64,000 bases of DNA from Chloroflexota bacterium (GTDB lineage: Bacteria; Chloroflexota; Anaerolineae; Anaerolineales; Villigracilaceae): NCBI GenBank assembly GCA_013112685.1, contig JABFGC010000001.1:310001-374000 (forward strand), written 5' to 3'. A program made the translations under genes and the position numbers. Below the pieces are notes generated by a model, which was not told the DNA's origin, did no database searches, and saw only the letters and a list, made by a program, of their open reading frames with translations. Position 1 is the stretch's first letter. Each line of letters starts with the position of its first letter. Positions 39,024 to 47,372 of this stretch are shown piece after piece.

Positions 39024-39428
39024 TTAGTGAACGTTGACTTTGATCTTCTTCGGGCGGGCGGATTCTGCCTTCGGCAGGGTCAGGGTCAGCACGCCGTCGG
39101 CGATCTTGGCTTCCACGTGTTCGGGGTCGATCTCGGCGGGCATTTTCAGCGTGCGGCGGAAAGCGCCCTGCGGAAGTTCGCTCAAGAGGTATTCGGCTTC
39201 CTCCGACTTGTACTCGCCTTCGATGCTGACCACGTCCCCCAATACCTGAATGTTCAAATCCTCGGCTTTCAAGCCGGGCACAAGGGCGGTAAGCAGATAA
39301 GCATCCTCTTCCTCGCGGACGTTGACGCCGAGCGCACGGTTTTGGGGCTGTAACGCCCAGCGGCGGACGGCGGTGCGCCGGAAGGGTCCGTCCTGAGCGA
39401 AGGGATAAGGTTGGATATAGAGCGTCAT
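39024..39428 (-). CDS. Small heat shock protein (Hsp20/alpha-crystallin)
   Basis: 134 residues. The alpha-crystallin domain runs from about residue 36 (NVREEEDAYLLTALVPGLKAEDLNIQVLG) to ADGVLTLTLPKAE, followed by a short KKIKVNVH tail. It is a cytosolic holdase chaperone preventing aggregation of unfolding proteins. The start MTLYIQPYPFAQD at 39428 follows AGGAGACCCAACC; the longer frame is not supported. Confidence 0.92.
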   Translation of the reverse strand: MTLYIQPYPFAQDGPFRRTAVRRWALQPQNRALGVNVREEEDAYLLTALVPGLKAEDLNIQVLGDVVSIEGEYKSEEAEYLLSELPQGAFRRTLKMPAEIDPEHVEAKIADGVLTLTLPKAESARPKKIKVNVH

Positions 39429-39517
39429 GGTTGGGTCTCCTATTTTCTTTGATAACGATGCGCCCATGTTAAGCCGCGAGTGTAAGAAAACGGATAACGG
39501 CAAATCAATTTTTTATA

Positions 39518-39552
39518 AGAAATCCGCCGCAGGCAAAGCCTTGCGGCGGAAA
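39518..39552 (-). terminator. Intrinsic terminator after subtilase 1
   Basis: TCCGCCGCA and TGCGGCGGA arms followed on the minus strand by TTTCTTATAAAAAA, 30 bp after the stop. Confidence 0.7.
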
Positions 39553-39580
39553 GGTTCAATCAGGAGTCAGAGTGGAAAGG

Positions 39581-40958
39581 CTACGGAAGGAACGATATTG
39601 CCGCATCCACCTGAATCAAGCCCGCGCCGACCGGGTCACAGGGATTTCCGCCGCAATCCGTATCCCATGGAATCGTGGCGAAGTGGTCGAAGTCGAATAC
39701 CAATCGGCTGTCGTTATCCGCCAGCGGCAGCGCAGTATTTTTCAGGATCCATTCGATATCAGCCTGCGTCAGCGAAGGATCCTTCTGGAGCAGCAAGGCT
39801 GCCAAAGAGGCGACATGCGGGGTCGCCATGGAGGTTCCGCCGACATAGTAGAAGTTGCCGCTGTTCCTGCCCGTCACGTCGCCGATGCCCTTCGACCACC
39901 GGGGCAGGTGGTTATAACCGGGGTCGCCGCCAAACGGTCGCGCACCCAGGATCCCGGAGCCAGCACGTCCAATTCCTGACCGGAGTAAGCCCGGCTGCTG
40001 AAATCCGAAACATAAACGTCATCCGCGAGGGTCGGGTCTGCCACATCGCCGCTGCCCGCCGCCAAGGGAGCATTCGGATATTTCAACCACCACATGCGGT
40101 AGCGAGGTCCATCGCCCGGATAGAGCCACTCGCCCGTCCAGCCTGCCGAACCCGCCGAAATGACGGGAGGATACGCGCCCGGATAGTGCATTCCGGCTTC
40201 GCCCGAGTTGCCAGCCGCGCGACTACGATGACGCCTGCAGCAATGGCGCGATCAATCGCCTCCTGCTCCACCGGGTCGAGCGCGTCGCCGCCGAGGCTCA
40301 TATTGATCACCATGGGGCGATAGCCTGCCTCTGCAAGATCCGTCACGTAATTGATACCGGCAGCGATCATCTCACTGGTTCCAAAAACCGCATTCTGGGC
40401 AGGGATTGGACCGGGGTTGGTGCATTTGGGCAGGGCGGGAACCTGGTAATCCGCCAATACTTTCACAGGGATGATGGTCACATCGGGAGCGATGCCGCGC
40501 ACCATGATGGGCGGAAGCGGGAAGCCGTTTAGAGCGTCAAAATTGCTGCGATAGAAGTAGCCGATGATGGTGCTCGTGACGTGCGTTCCATGCGTGGAGC
40601 CGGTGGAGCCGACCCAGGTCGTCTGCCGCAACTGACCCACCTCCACACCCACGCCGCATTGATCCTTCTTCGCCTTGAAACTGACCGGCTGCTCGAAACC
40701 AGTGCCCAGTTCCGTGGCGATGCGCGCTTCGGGGAAGTAATCCCGCCAGTTTGGCACCAGGCCGGTATCCAGCACAGCGACATAAACGCCCTCCCCGGTT
40801 TCGGACACATCCTCGATATTGATCAAGTCCGAATCCCAGGTGTGATATCCGCCTGCGGTTGAGGTGACGCCGCTGAAGGGTTTTTCCGCGGCGACCGAGG
40901 TGAAAGCCATTGCGGAAATTGCAACGACCGAAAGCAAAACAAAAAGAAAGCGTTTCAT
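39581..40958 (-). CDS. Secreted S8 (subtilisin-like) serine protease, two apparent frameshifts
   Basis: About 458 residues. Signal peptide MKRFLFVLLSVVAISAMAFT; then the catalytic aspartate in VAVLDTGLVPNW, the histidine in STHGTHVTSTIIG and the serine in VGGTSMATPHVASL. Frame changes are near 40222 (restores VVAAAGNSGEAGMHYPG) and near 39950 (restores RPFGGDPGYNHLPRWSKGIG). It would be exported and degrade extracellular protein. It is preceded by a c-di-GMP-I-like riboswitch and terminator, and its ATG follows AAAGGAGTTCAAAAA. Confidence 0.88.
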
Positions 40959-41050
40959 TTTTTGAACTCCTTTGAAATAATTTGATTCATGAGAAACAAT
41001 ATAAGATCCATTGCATGGTTTCCGCCGTGACACCTCCTTTCCATGGTGGC

Positions 41051-41089
41051 AAAAACAAAAAAAGACTGCGGAAGATGTCTTCAGCAGTC
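41051..41089 (-). terminator. Terminator of riboswitch 1 expression platform
   Basis: GACTGCTGAAGA pairs with TCTTCCGCAGTC (41064-41089) and is followed on the minus strand by TTTTTTTGTTTTT. The 5' arm overlaps the 3' end of the aptamer, so ligand binding and termination should compete. Confidence 0.85.
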
Positions 41090-41160
41090 TGGCGGTCTGC
41101 AATGCTTGCAGACCCATGGCTTTGCGTCCCCGTCTCGCGGCGGGTTTGCCTTTGTGGACA
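41075..41160 (-). ncRNA. Cyclic di-GMP-I (GEMM) riboswitch 1
   Basis: On the minus strand AAGGCAAACCCGCC-GCGA-GACGGGGACGCAAAGCCATGGGTCT, then GCAGACCGCCAGACTGCTGAAG. This holds the conserved GGCAAACC, a stem capped by a GNRA loop (GCGA), the invariant GGACGCAAAGCC and the terminal GACxGCC...G-rich P3 strand of c-di-GMP-I aptamers. It lies upstream of the secreted subtilase at 39581-40958 with a terminator overlapping its 3' strand, which predicts activation by c-di-GMP. Confidence 0.85.
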
Positions 41161-41318
41161 TTGTTCATCCAAATATAATGTCAATATAATTTTGGCAAAT
41201 TTAAGTCATTTATTCAAGTGAAGTTCTTCACGTTTTCACCGCCCCCTTTTGGCTTTGACCCGGAAACAGGCATTCCGGCAGATTTGCTTCCATCACGATA
41301 ACGCCCATGCGGGCGCAC

Positions 41319-41351
41319 AAAAAACAGGCTGGCGGAAGTTCCGCCAGCCTG
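41319..41351 (-). terminator. Intrinsic terminator after subtilase 2
   Basis: Perfect 13-bp arms CAGGCTGGCGGAA/TTCCGCCAGCCTG followed on the minus strand by TTTTTTG. Confidence 0.85.
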
Positions 41352-41371
41352 CCGGAAACACTAAACGCTGG

Positions 41372-42781
41372 TTATTTCACTGCATTGTAGGCATTAACGC
41401 GGCCTGCGCCATAGGCGTCGTCGTTGCCGGGTTTGCCGAGGTCATCGGCGGAAGCGCGCAGTGCGGCTTCGACCTGCGCCGGCGGCATATCGCCTCCGTT
41501 CTTGCCGATGATGATGGTCGCCACACCGGAGACATGCGGAGCCGCCATGCTCGTGCCAGCCGACCAGTAGTAACTTGCAAGGTTCGGGTTCAAGTTGCTG
41601 CCGGTGCTGAAGACGAGGTCGAACACCCAGCACGGGCGGGTAAGACCGGCAATTGTGCAGGACTCGTTACCGGGGTAAACAAAATCACCGCCGGGCGCGC
41701 CGAAGTCAATCGCCGACTGTCCATAGTTGCTGTAGCTGGCAAGGTTATCCAGGAAGATGTTCCCGGGATCCGTCGCCCAGCCGATTGGAGCGGTGGCGGA
41801 AATGGAGAGCACCTTCGGCAGGGCGGAAGGAACGTGGATGAGGTTATCCGTATGGTCGAGGTCAATCGCAGCGTTACCGGCGGCGGCGATGATCGTGGTA
41901 CCTTGCTGGTCGGCATAGGTGGTCGCCCGTTTGATGGCGTTCACCAGCGCCGCAACTTCGGTCGCAGTCATACAACCTTCACTATCGCAGAAGCCATTCC
42001 TCTCGAGCGTGGCGCCCAGGCTCATATTGATGATGTCCGCATCAACGTCGGCGGCGTATACGATGCCCGAGATCACGTCGGCGAAGGAGCCGGAGCCTTC
42101 ATCGCCAAGCACCTTGACCAGCACCAGTTCGGCTTCGGGAGCGACACCAATCGTCCCAAACGCATTATCCGCCGCGGCAATCGTACCGGCGACGTGCGTG
42201 CCATGGCTGAACGGATCGGGCAGGGCATACGAGAGGGTTTCGCCCGCCACGAAATTGAAACTCAACGCAAAGTTGATGTTGGGGGCAAGGTCGGGATGAT
42301 CCAAGTCGAAGCCGGTATCCAGCACAGCCACGCGTACGCCCGCGCCGCGGTAGCCTTCGTCCCAGGCTTCGGGCGCATCCACCGCATCATGACCCCACTG
42401 GAGGTCGAAGCGGATGTCGTCATCCCCGCTGTTGGGCGGGTTGCCGAACTCTTCGTTCAAGGTTATGTCTTCGACGTTGAAACCGCCTAGCGGAGCCACC
42501 CATTGCAGGACGACATTGGGCATCACGTCGCTGATCCCGGTGATCTTGGCGGCTTTGGTGGAAAACTTGGGATCGCTGGACGAAACGACAACCAGGCCAA
42601 TCTGTGAAATATAGCGGTCAATCGTTCCGCCTGCGGCTTTCACCTTCGCCTCCAACCCCTTGGGCAAGGTATTGCCAGTCGCCATCAGGATATAGGAACG
42701 TGATGTTGCCGCCCCAGCAGGCACCGCAAAAATGGCTGCTAAAAACGCAACCAACACAAAAATTGTTACCATACGTTTCAT
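41372..42781 (-). CDS. Secreted S8 (subtilisin-like) serine protease
   Basis: 469 residues, intact. Signal peptide MKRMVTIFVLVAFLAAIFAV; a propeptide-like region with SYILMATGNTLPKGLEAKVK; catalytic aspartate in VAVLDTGFDLDHPDL, histidine in FSHGTHVAGTIAA, serine in SAGTSMAAPHVSG, and IINMSLGATLER in the core. It is an exported endopeptidase of the subtilase family with I9-like inhibitor prodomain. It ends at the terminator 41319-41351 and is controlled by a second GEMM riboswitch. ATG 42781 with GAGGAGAACTATCC upstream. Confidence 0.93.
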   Translation of the reverse strand: MKRMVTIFVLVAFLAAIFAVPAGAATSRSYILMATGNTLPKGLEAKVKAAGGTIDRYISQIGLVVVSSSDPKFSTKAAKITGISDVMPNVVLQWVAPLGGFNVEDITLNEEFGNPPNSGDDDIRFDLQWGHDAVDAPEAWDEGYRGAGVRVAVLDTGFDLDHPDLAPNINFALSFNFVAGETLSYALPDPFSHGTHVAGTIAAADNAFGTIGVAPEAELVLVKVLGDEGSGSFADVISGIVYAADVDADIINMSLGATLERNGFCDSEGCMTATEVAALVNAIKRATTYADQQGTTIIAAAGNAAIDLDHTDNLIHVPSALPKVLSISATAPIGWATDPGNIFLDNLASYSNYGQSAIDFGAPGGDFVYPGNESCTIAGLTRPCWVFDLVFSTGSNLNPNLASYYWSAGTSMAAPHVSGVATIIIGKNGGDMPPAQVEAALRASADDLGKPGNDDAYGAGRVNAYNAVK

Positions 42782-42896
42782 TGGATAGTTCTCCTCTGGA
42801 GGTCCATAAGATTGGTGAAACACATTCATGCAGTTTGTTATCGCTTGTGGAACCGTTCATCCAACTTGCTTTCGTTCGAGAGGCGCCTCCTTTCTT

Positions 42897-42927
42897 AAAA
42901 CAACAACCGCCGAATCGTCTTCGGCGG
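42897..42927 (-). terminator. Terminator of riboswitch 2 expression platform
   Basis: CCGCCGAA/TTCGGCGG hairpin (42907-42927) followed on the minus strand by TTGTTGTTTTAAG. The T run is interrupted, so it may be weaker than the first one. Confidence 0.7.
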
Positions 42928-43002
42928 TCTGGCGATCTTCAACATCGAGGGTTGAAGACCCATGACTTTGCGTCCCCGTCTCGCGGCGGGTTTGCCCTTT
43001 CG
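42915..43002 (-). ncRNA. Cyclic di-GMP-I (GEMM) riboswitch 2
   Basis: Minus strand: GGGCAAACCCGCC-GCGA-GACGGGGACGCAAAGTCATGGGTCTTC, then GAAGATCGCCAGACCGCC. The core from GGCAAACC to GACGCAAAG is identical to riboswitch 1 except for one base after GCAAAG (T for C). It precedes the second subtilase, and its 3' strand leads into a terminator hairpin. Confidence 0.83.
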
Positions 43003-43125
43003 ATACGAATTTCCCTCGCCAATTGGGAAATGGCTTTGTTCGATGGAGCGTGTTTCGTACTGGCGGTCTTATTATGGCAAATTTTCCGGTCAAATGCAAG
43101 AGGGATGCACTTTCTTTACAAAGGG

Positions 43126-43131
43126 TATAAT
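43126..43131 (+). promoter_or_regulatory. -10 box immediately before the M23 peptidase
   Basis: TATAAT with 7 nt (CCGCTCA) before the ATG at 43139. This predicts a leaderless transcript; there is no Shine-Dalgarno sequence. Confidence 0.65.
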
Positions 43132-43138
43132 CCGCTCA

Positions 43139-43834
43139 ATGTCCAAAAAACTTCTCCTTTTCGCCGTCCCTGCAGCGGTTGCCGCTGCGGGGATTTATCT
43201 GTACTTTACCTACGGCAGGAGCGCCGCCCGCACCGCGCAGGTGCTGGAATACATCCGCAACCCATCCGCCAGACCCGATTTGAGGATGGCCGCCGGCGCG
43301 GTCTGCGGCGATGCTCCGTTCATTTTCCCCACCGACGGCTTGATCGGCTTCATTTGGGACGATTCATTCCGACCCGGTCACCGTCACTCCGGCTTGGATA
43401 TTTTCGGCGGGACAGATGTCGGCGTGACCGCCATCGTCGCTGCATATCCCGGCTACCTCACCCGCGAAGCGGACTGGAAATCCACGGTCATCATCCGTGT
43501 GCCGGAGGACCCGCTCGACCCCTCCCGCCAGATTTGGGTGTACTATACTCACATGGCGGACCCGAACGGGAATTCGTTCGTCTCGGAGCAATTCCCGCCG
43601 GGGACAAAGGAGGTCTTCGTGGAGGCGGGGACGCTGCTGGGGTATCAGGGCAATTATTCCGGCGACCCGAACAGCCCGGTGGGGGTTCATTTGCACATTT
43701 CCATTGTGAAGGATGACGGCTTTGGAAATTTCAAGAACGAGTTGGAGATCGAAAACACCTACGACCCTTCGCCGTATTTCGGCTTGCCGTTGAATGCGAA
43801 CGAGAACCCGGATGTTATTCCGGTGTGTGGGTAG
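43139..43834 (+). CDS. M23-type peptidase (LytM/lysostaphin-like)
   Basis: 231 residues starting MSKKLLLFAVPAAVAAAGIY (signal peptide or membrane anchor). The peptidase part has the HxxxD motif in GHRHSGLDIFGGTDVGV and the HxH motif in GVHLHISIVKD. M23 enzymes cut peptidoglycan cross-links, and this one would act outside the cytoplasmic membrane. Start 43139 sits 7 nt after a TATAAT box. The longer open frame to 42962 is not used since it would read into the riboswitch region. Confidence 0.8.
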   Translation: MSKKLLLFAVPAAVAAAGIYLYFTYGRSAARTAQVLEYIRNPSARPDLRMAAGAVCGDAPFIFPTDGLIGFIWDDSFRPGHRHSGLDIFGGTDVGVTAIVAAYPGYLTREADWKSTVIIRVPEDPLDPSRQIWVYYTHMADPNGNSFVSEQFPPGTKEVFVEAGTLLGYQGNYSGDPNSPVGVHLHISIVKDDGFGNFKNELEIENTYDPSPYFGLPLNANENPDVIPVCG

Positions 43835-43840
43835 GGGGTT

Positions 43841-43905
43841 TCAAGTTTCAGGTTGCAGGTTGCAGGTTGAAGGTTTCAGGTTGCAGGTTTAAGGCGGCAG
43901 GTGAA
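43841..43905. repeat. Degenerate tandem CAGGTTGCAGGTT repeat
   Basis: Several imperfect copies of TTTCAGGTTGCAGGTT between the M23 and SDR genes. A similar tandem occurs at 50527-50583. It is not part of a gene. Confidence 0.75.
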
Positions 43906-43907
43906 CA

Positions 43908-44498
43908 GTGGCTGAATTGAATGGCAAGGTTGTTTTGATCACCGGCGCAGGAAAGGGAATCGGGCGCAGGCTGGCGGAGGAACTTGCGGCGCGCGGCGCG
44001 TTCGTCGCCGTCAACGACATTTCCCCTTTGAACGTGGAAGAACTTGCGGCGGGCATTCACGCGCGCGGCGGAAACGCCAAAGCCTACGTCGAAGACGTTG
44101 CCAAAAAGGTCGGCGCGCAGACCGTCATCAAAAACGTGGAGGACGATTTCGGGACGATTGACATCCTCATCAACCACGCGGCGGTGGAACCGCACGTCTC
44201 CCTGCTGGCGATGGACGAGTGGGACTGGCACCGCACACTGGACGTCAACCTGACGGGCGCGTTCCTGATGCTCCAATCGGCGGGACGTGTGATGAAGTCC
44301 AAAGGCAAAGGGGTGATTCTGAATCTCGTCGCGGGAACAGCCGACGGGTCCGGGAAAGAGGCGGGGGCTTACTTCGTGAGCAAGGCGGGGCTTGCAGAGT
44401 TATCCCGCCGGGCGGATGCGGAATTGAGTCCGCATGGAGTTCGCGTTCATGCGGCGACATCGTTTGAAGAGGCTGTACAAATTCTGGAGGACGCATGA
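43908..44498 (+). CDS. Short-chain dehydrogenase/reductase family protein, unusual active site
   Basis: 196 residues, starting at a GTG (MAELNGKVVLITGAGKGIGR). The NAD(P) motif TGAGKGIG, INHAAVEPH (NNAG variant) and the catalytic YFVSK tyrosine/lysine pair are present. The serine normally found about 13 residues before the tyrosine is replaced (NLVAGTADGSGKEAGAY), and the protein is short for the family. It overlaps the DinB gene by 4 bp. Its substrate is unknown, and it may be a degenerate SDR. Confidence 0.75.
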   Translation: MAELNGKVVLITGAGKGIGRRLAEELAARGAFVAVNDISPLNVEELAAGIHARGGNAKAYVEDVAKKVGAQTVIKNVEDDFGTIDILINHAAVEPHVSLLAMDEWDWHRTLDVNLTGAFLMLQSAGRVMKSKGKGVILNLVAGTADGSGKEAGAYFVSKAGLAELSRRADAELSPHGVRVHAATSFEEAVQILEDA

Positions 44499-44965
44499 AG
44501 GAACTGGGCGAATACCGCGAAAAATTGCTCGACCGGTTTGCCGAAGCCGCCCGGGAATTCCGCGCGGCGTGCGGGTCGTTCAGCGACCCGTCCATAAAAA
44601 CCGAAGGCGAATGGACGGTGCATCAACTGGCGGCGCACGTCCGCGATGTGGACAGCGTCATTTATGGCGGGCGCATCCGCCGCACGCTGGACGAGGAGGA
44701 CCCGGAGTTCAAGCGCTTCGACGCCGACGGGTGGATGGCGGAGCATTACGACCACGAGGAATCTTTGGGGAAAATTTTGAACGAGTTTGCCGCCCACGTG
44801 GATGAAACGCTCGAACTCTTGAAAACGATGCCGGTGGAGGGATGGTCGCGCCTGAGCCGCCACGAAACGCTGGGCGGCGGGTTGACCCTGCAATTGTGGG
44901 TGGAGCGCAGCCTGGCTCACATCGAAGAGCATTTACAGACTTTGAAAAAAGTAGAAGAATCGTGA
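44495..44965 (+). CDS. DinB-like (four-helix, metal-binding) family protein
   Basis: 156 residues of helical sequence: GEYREKLLDRFAEAARE, the EGEWTVHQLAAHVRDVDSVIYGGR histidine region, DGWMAEHYDHEESLG and LTLQLWVERSLAHIEEHL. The three histidines fit the DinB/maleylpyruvate-isomerase-like fold, which binds a metal and often uses a thiol cofactor such as bacillithiol or mycothiol. ATG 44495 overlaps the SDR stop (ATGA). Confidence 0.75.
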   Translation: MKELGEYREKLLDRFAEAAREFRAACGSFSDPSIKTEGEWTVHQLAAHVRDVDSVIYGGRIRRTLDEEDPEFKRFDADGWMAEHYDHEESLGKILNEFAAHVDETLELLKTMPVEGWSRLSRHETLGGGLTLQLWVERSLAHIEEHLQTLKKVEES

Positions 44966-45007
44966 ATTTTGCCCGTTTTTGCCTGTTCCTGGGGTAAAAT
45001 AATGCGC

Positions 45008-45664
45008 ATGAAAAAACAAAGAATCATCCTTGTGGACGATCATGAGGTGGTGCGGCTCGGTTTGAAATCGCTGTTGGAGCGGCACCCGCAATTCGACGTG
45101 GTGGGAGAAGCCGGTTCGGCGCGCGAGGCGCTCGAACAAACCGCCGCGCTCAAACCGGACGTGGTCGTGATGGACATCCGCCTGCCCGGCACGTCGGGCA
45201 TCGAAGCCTGCGAACAAATCGTCAACCAGTTCCCCAACACAAAGGTCATTATGCTCACCTCCTACGCGGAGGATGAAATGCTCTTTTCCGCCATCCGCGC
45301 GGGGGGCGTCGGGCTACATCCTCAAACAGATCGGCGCGAGGATTTGGTCAGGGCGCTCGAATCCGTCGGGCGCGGCGAAGCCCTGCTCGACCCGGCAGTG
45401 ACCCAGCGCGTCTTCCGGGAAGTGCGGCGCGCCGTGAAGGAGGAGGAGGCTTCGGCGTTTGCCCACCTCAGCCAGCAGGAAAAGCACGTGCTCCTGCTCG
45501 TTTCGGAAGGCAAGACCAACCGCGAGATCGCCAAGACGCTCTTCCTCGGCGAAGGCACGGTGCGCAATTACGTTTCGAGCATTCTCTCGAAGTTGAACGT
45601 GAACAACCGCGCCGAGGCGGCCGCCTACGCGGTGGAACACAATTTGAGAGATTACATTTCCTGA
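45008..45664 (+). CDS. NarL/FixJ-type response regulator, compensating frameshift pair
   Basis: 218 residues: receiver domain ([19 protein letters not shown], phosphorylated aspartate in [23 protein letters not shown]) and a C-terminal LuxR-type HTH ([43 protein letters not shown]). The open frame reads [17 protein letters not shown] between 45301 and 45340, where the family has [11 protein letters not shown]6 run at 45301-45306 with one extra G, then one missing G at GCGAG near 45337, restores [20 protein letters not shown] 45008 lies 7 nt after a TAAAAT -10 box; ATG 45002 is in the same frame. Confidence 0.88.
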   Translation: MKKQRIILVDDHEVVRLGLKSLLERHPQFDVVGEAGSAREALEQTAALKPDVVVMDIRLPGTSGIEACEQIVNQFPNTKVIMLTSYAEDEMLFSAIRAGGVGLHPQTDRREDLVRALESVGRGEALLDPAVTQRVFREVRRAVKEEEASAFAHLSQQEKHVLLLVSEGKTNREIAKTLFLGEGTVRNYVSSILSKLNVNNRAEAAAYAVEHNLRDYIS

Positions 45665-45777
45665 TTTCCCCCCATGCAAAGAAATATGGAGACACGGATC
45701 ATAACTTCGTGAACCAGTGTCTCTTTTTGTTTAATTCGCCTTGATGAACGGAGAACGGCAGAGATGGTAATGAAATC

Positions 45778-46386
45778 ATGTCTTTGTTCAACTCTGTTCA
45801 CCGCTGGTTGACGTCCTTTATGTTTCCATACGCCAAACTCACCGACGGGGTCGTCACCCTGCGGCCCTACGAATTTGGGGACGAATACGAACTGCACAAA
45901 GCCGTGCAGGAATCCCTGCCCGAACTCAGCCCGTGGATGTCGTGGGCGAATACAACGTACAACAAAGAGGCGGCAAAGAACTTCGTCGCGGTCACACGCG
46001 CCGAGTGGTCGCGCGGCGCGCTGTACTCCTTCGCCGTCACCAATGCGCGCACGCAGGAATTCCTCGGCGGCTGCGGCTTGAGTCACATCCACCCGATCTA
46101 TAAATTCTGCAACCTCGGCTACTGGATTCGCACCTCCCAACACGGGTGCGGCTTTGCCGGGCGCGCCGCGAAACTGGCGGCGCGCTATGCCTTCGAGCAT
46201 GTGAAGTTGATCCGCGTGGAAATTGTCATTGCGGTCGGGAACCACGCTAGCAAACGGGTCGCTGAAAAGATCGGGGCGCACTACGAGGGGATTCTGCTCA
46301 ACCGGATGACCGTGAACCGGGACATCCACGACGCCCACATGTTCTCGCTTCTGCCCTCGGACTTTGGGCTGGCAGCCCGCCCCTGA
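45778..46386 (+). CDS. RimJ/RimL-type GNAT acetyltransferase
   Basis: 202 residues. GVVTLRPYEFGDEYELHKA, TNARTQEFLGGCGL, GYWIRTSQHGCGFAGRAAKLAARYAFEHVKLIRVEI and ASKRVAEKIGAHYEG outline the GNAT fold with its acetyl-CoA loop. The function is N-acetylation of an unknown amine or protein N-terminus. A start at ATG 45820 (MFPYAKL) is also possible. It is monocistronic, followed by the PrsW promoter region. Confidence 0.8.
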   Translation: MSLFNSVHRWLTSFMFPYAKLTDGVVTLRPYEFGDEYELHKAVQESLPELSPWMSWANTTYNKEAAKNFVAVTRAEWSRGALYSFAVTNARTQEFLGGCGLSHIHPIYKFCNLGYWIRTSQHGCGFAGRAAKLAARYAFEHVKLIRVEIVIAVGNHASKRVAEKIGAHYEGILLNRMTVNRDIHDAHMFSLLPSDFGLAARP

Positions 46387-46440
46387 GCGGATTCGTCGCC
46401 AGAAAGATGCGAAAACTCAAAGTCAAATTCATTATTCCCA

Positions 46441-46468
46441 TTGACATTCACCGGGATTACAATAGGAT
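46441..46468 (+). promoter_or_regulatory. Sigma-70-type promoter before the PrsW-like gene
   Basis: TTGACA (46441-46446), 16-bp spacer, TAGGAT (46463-46468). AAAGGAGGAACGACC follows before the ATG at 46502. Confidence 0.65.
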
Positions 46469-46501
46469 ATATGACCAAACCAACAAAGGAGGAACGACCG
46501 T

Positions 46502-47362
46502 ATGAGTGAGGCTAAAGGCATTCACGAACGGAAGCACGTCTGGCGCGACGAAATCCTGCTGATCGTCGGCTTGATTGTTTTCGTGGGCATCGTCTACGCA
46601 GTGGACGGCGCCGTCCAACCGGTGTTTACGAACACCACTCTGTTATTGACAGGCGTTTTTCTCGCACTTGTGCCTGCCGCCATCTGGTTGATCTTTTTCT
46701 ACATGCAGGACCGGGCTGAACCCGAACCCAAAGGCTTTGTGCTGGGCGTCTTCGCGCTGGGGGCTTTGCTGGCGGCGGCGGTCGGCATCCCCGTCGTTGA
46801 AAACCTCTTCCGCGTTTCGCACTGGCTGCGCGCCGATACGCTGACCATCATCGTGGGCGGCATCCTCGTCGTCGGTTTCACCCAGGAATTCCTGAAATAT
46901 GCCGCAGTGCGTTACAGCATCTACAACTCGGATGAATTCGACGAACCGACCGACGGCGTCATCTACGCCACCGCCGCCGGGCTGGGATACGCCACCGTCC
47001 TGAACATCAACTTCGTCGTCTCGAACGGAGGCGTGGACCTGGGCGCGGGCATCATCCGCATAGCGGTGGTCGCGCTGGCGCAGGCGGCGTTCTCTGGCAT
47101 TACGGGGTATTTCCTCGGGCGCGCCAAGTTTGAATCCGAGCAAATCTGGTGGATGCCGCTCGGCATCACGCTCGCGGCGGTCTTCAACGGCGTGTTCAAC
47201 TGGCTGCAGGGCGTCGTCACCCGCCCCACCATCACCCTGAGCGGCGCTTCGACCAACACCGGGCTTGGACTCGCGCTTGCCGCCGTGGTCGCCCTCGCCA
47301 CCACCGGCGTCATCCTGTGGCTGGTGCGCCGCGGCGTCGCATCCATTCAGGCGGGGAAGTAG
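46502..47362 (+). CDS. PrsW-family membrane protein with altered catalytic positions
   Basis: 286 residues, seven to eight membrane segments. Family features are FYMQDRAEPEPKGFVLGVF, VGFTQEFLKYAAVRY, DEPTDGVIYATAAGLGYATV and SGITGYFLGRAKF. In active PrsW proteases the first motif is EExxK and a histidine precedes the SGI.GY motif; here they read QEFLK and QAAFSGITGY, so a first glutamate and the histidine are replaced. It may be a non-proteolytic homologue or use different residues. It begins the PrsW-hypothetical-S1C protease operon (spacing 10-11 bp). Confidence 0.8.
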   Translation: MSEAKGIHERKHVWRDEILLIVGLIVFVGIVYAVDGAVQPVFTNTTLLLTGVFLALVPAAIWLIFFYMQDRAEPEPKGFVLGVFALGALLAAAVGIPVVENLFRVSHWLRADTLTIIVGGILVVGFTQEFLKYAAVRYSIYNSDEFDEPTDGVIYATAAGLGYATVLNINFVVSNGGVDLGAGIIRIAVVALAQAAFSGITGYFLGRAKFESEQIWWMPLGITLAAVFNGVFNWLQGVVTRPTITLSGASTNTGLGLALAAVVALATTGVILWLVRRGVASIQAGK

Positions 47363-47372
47363 GAGAGCAGAC

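Noticed and set aside
43841..43905. Attachment site or regulatory array from the CAGGTTGCAGGT tandem
   Set aside because: Copies are too degenerate, and an unrelated gene boundary at 50.53 kb has the same kind of tandem; it looks like simple repeat expansion.
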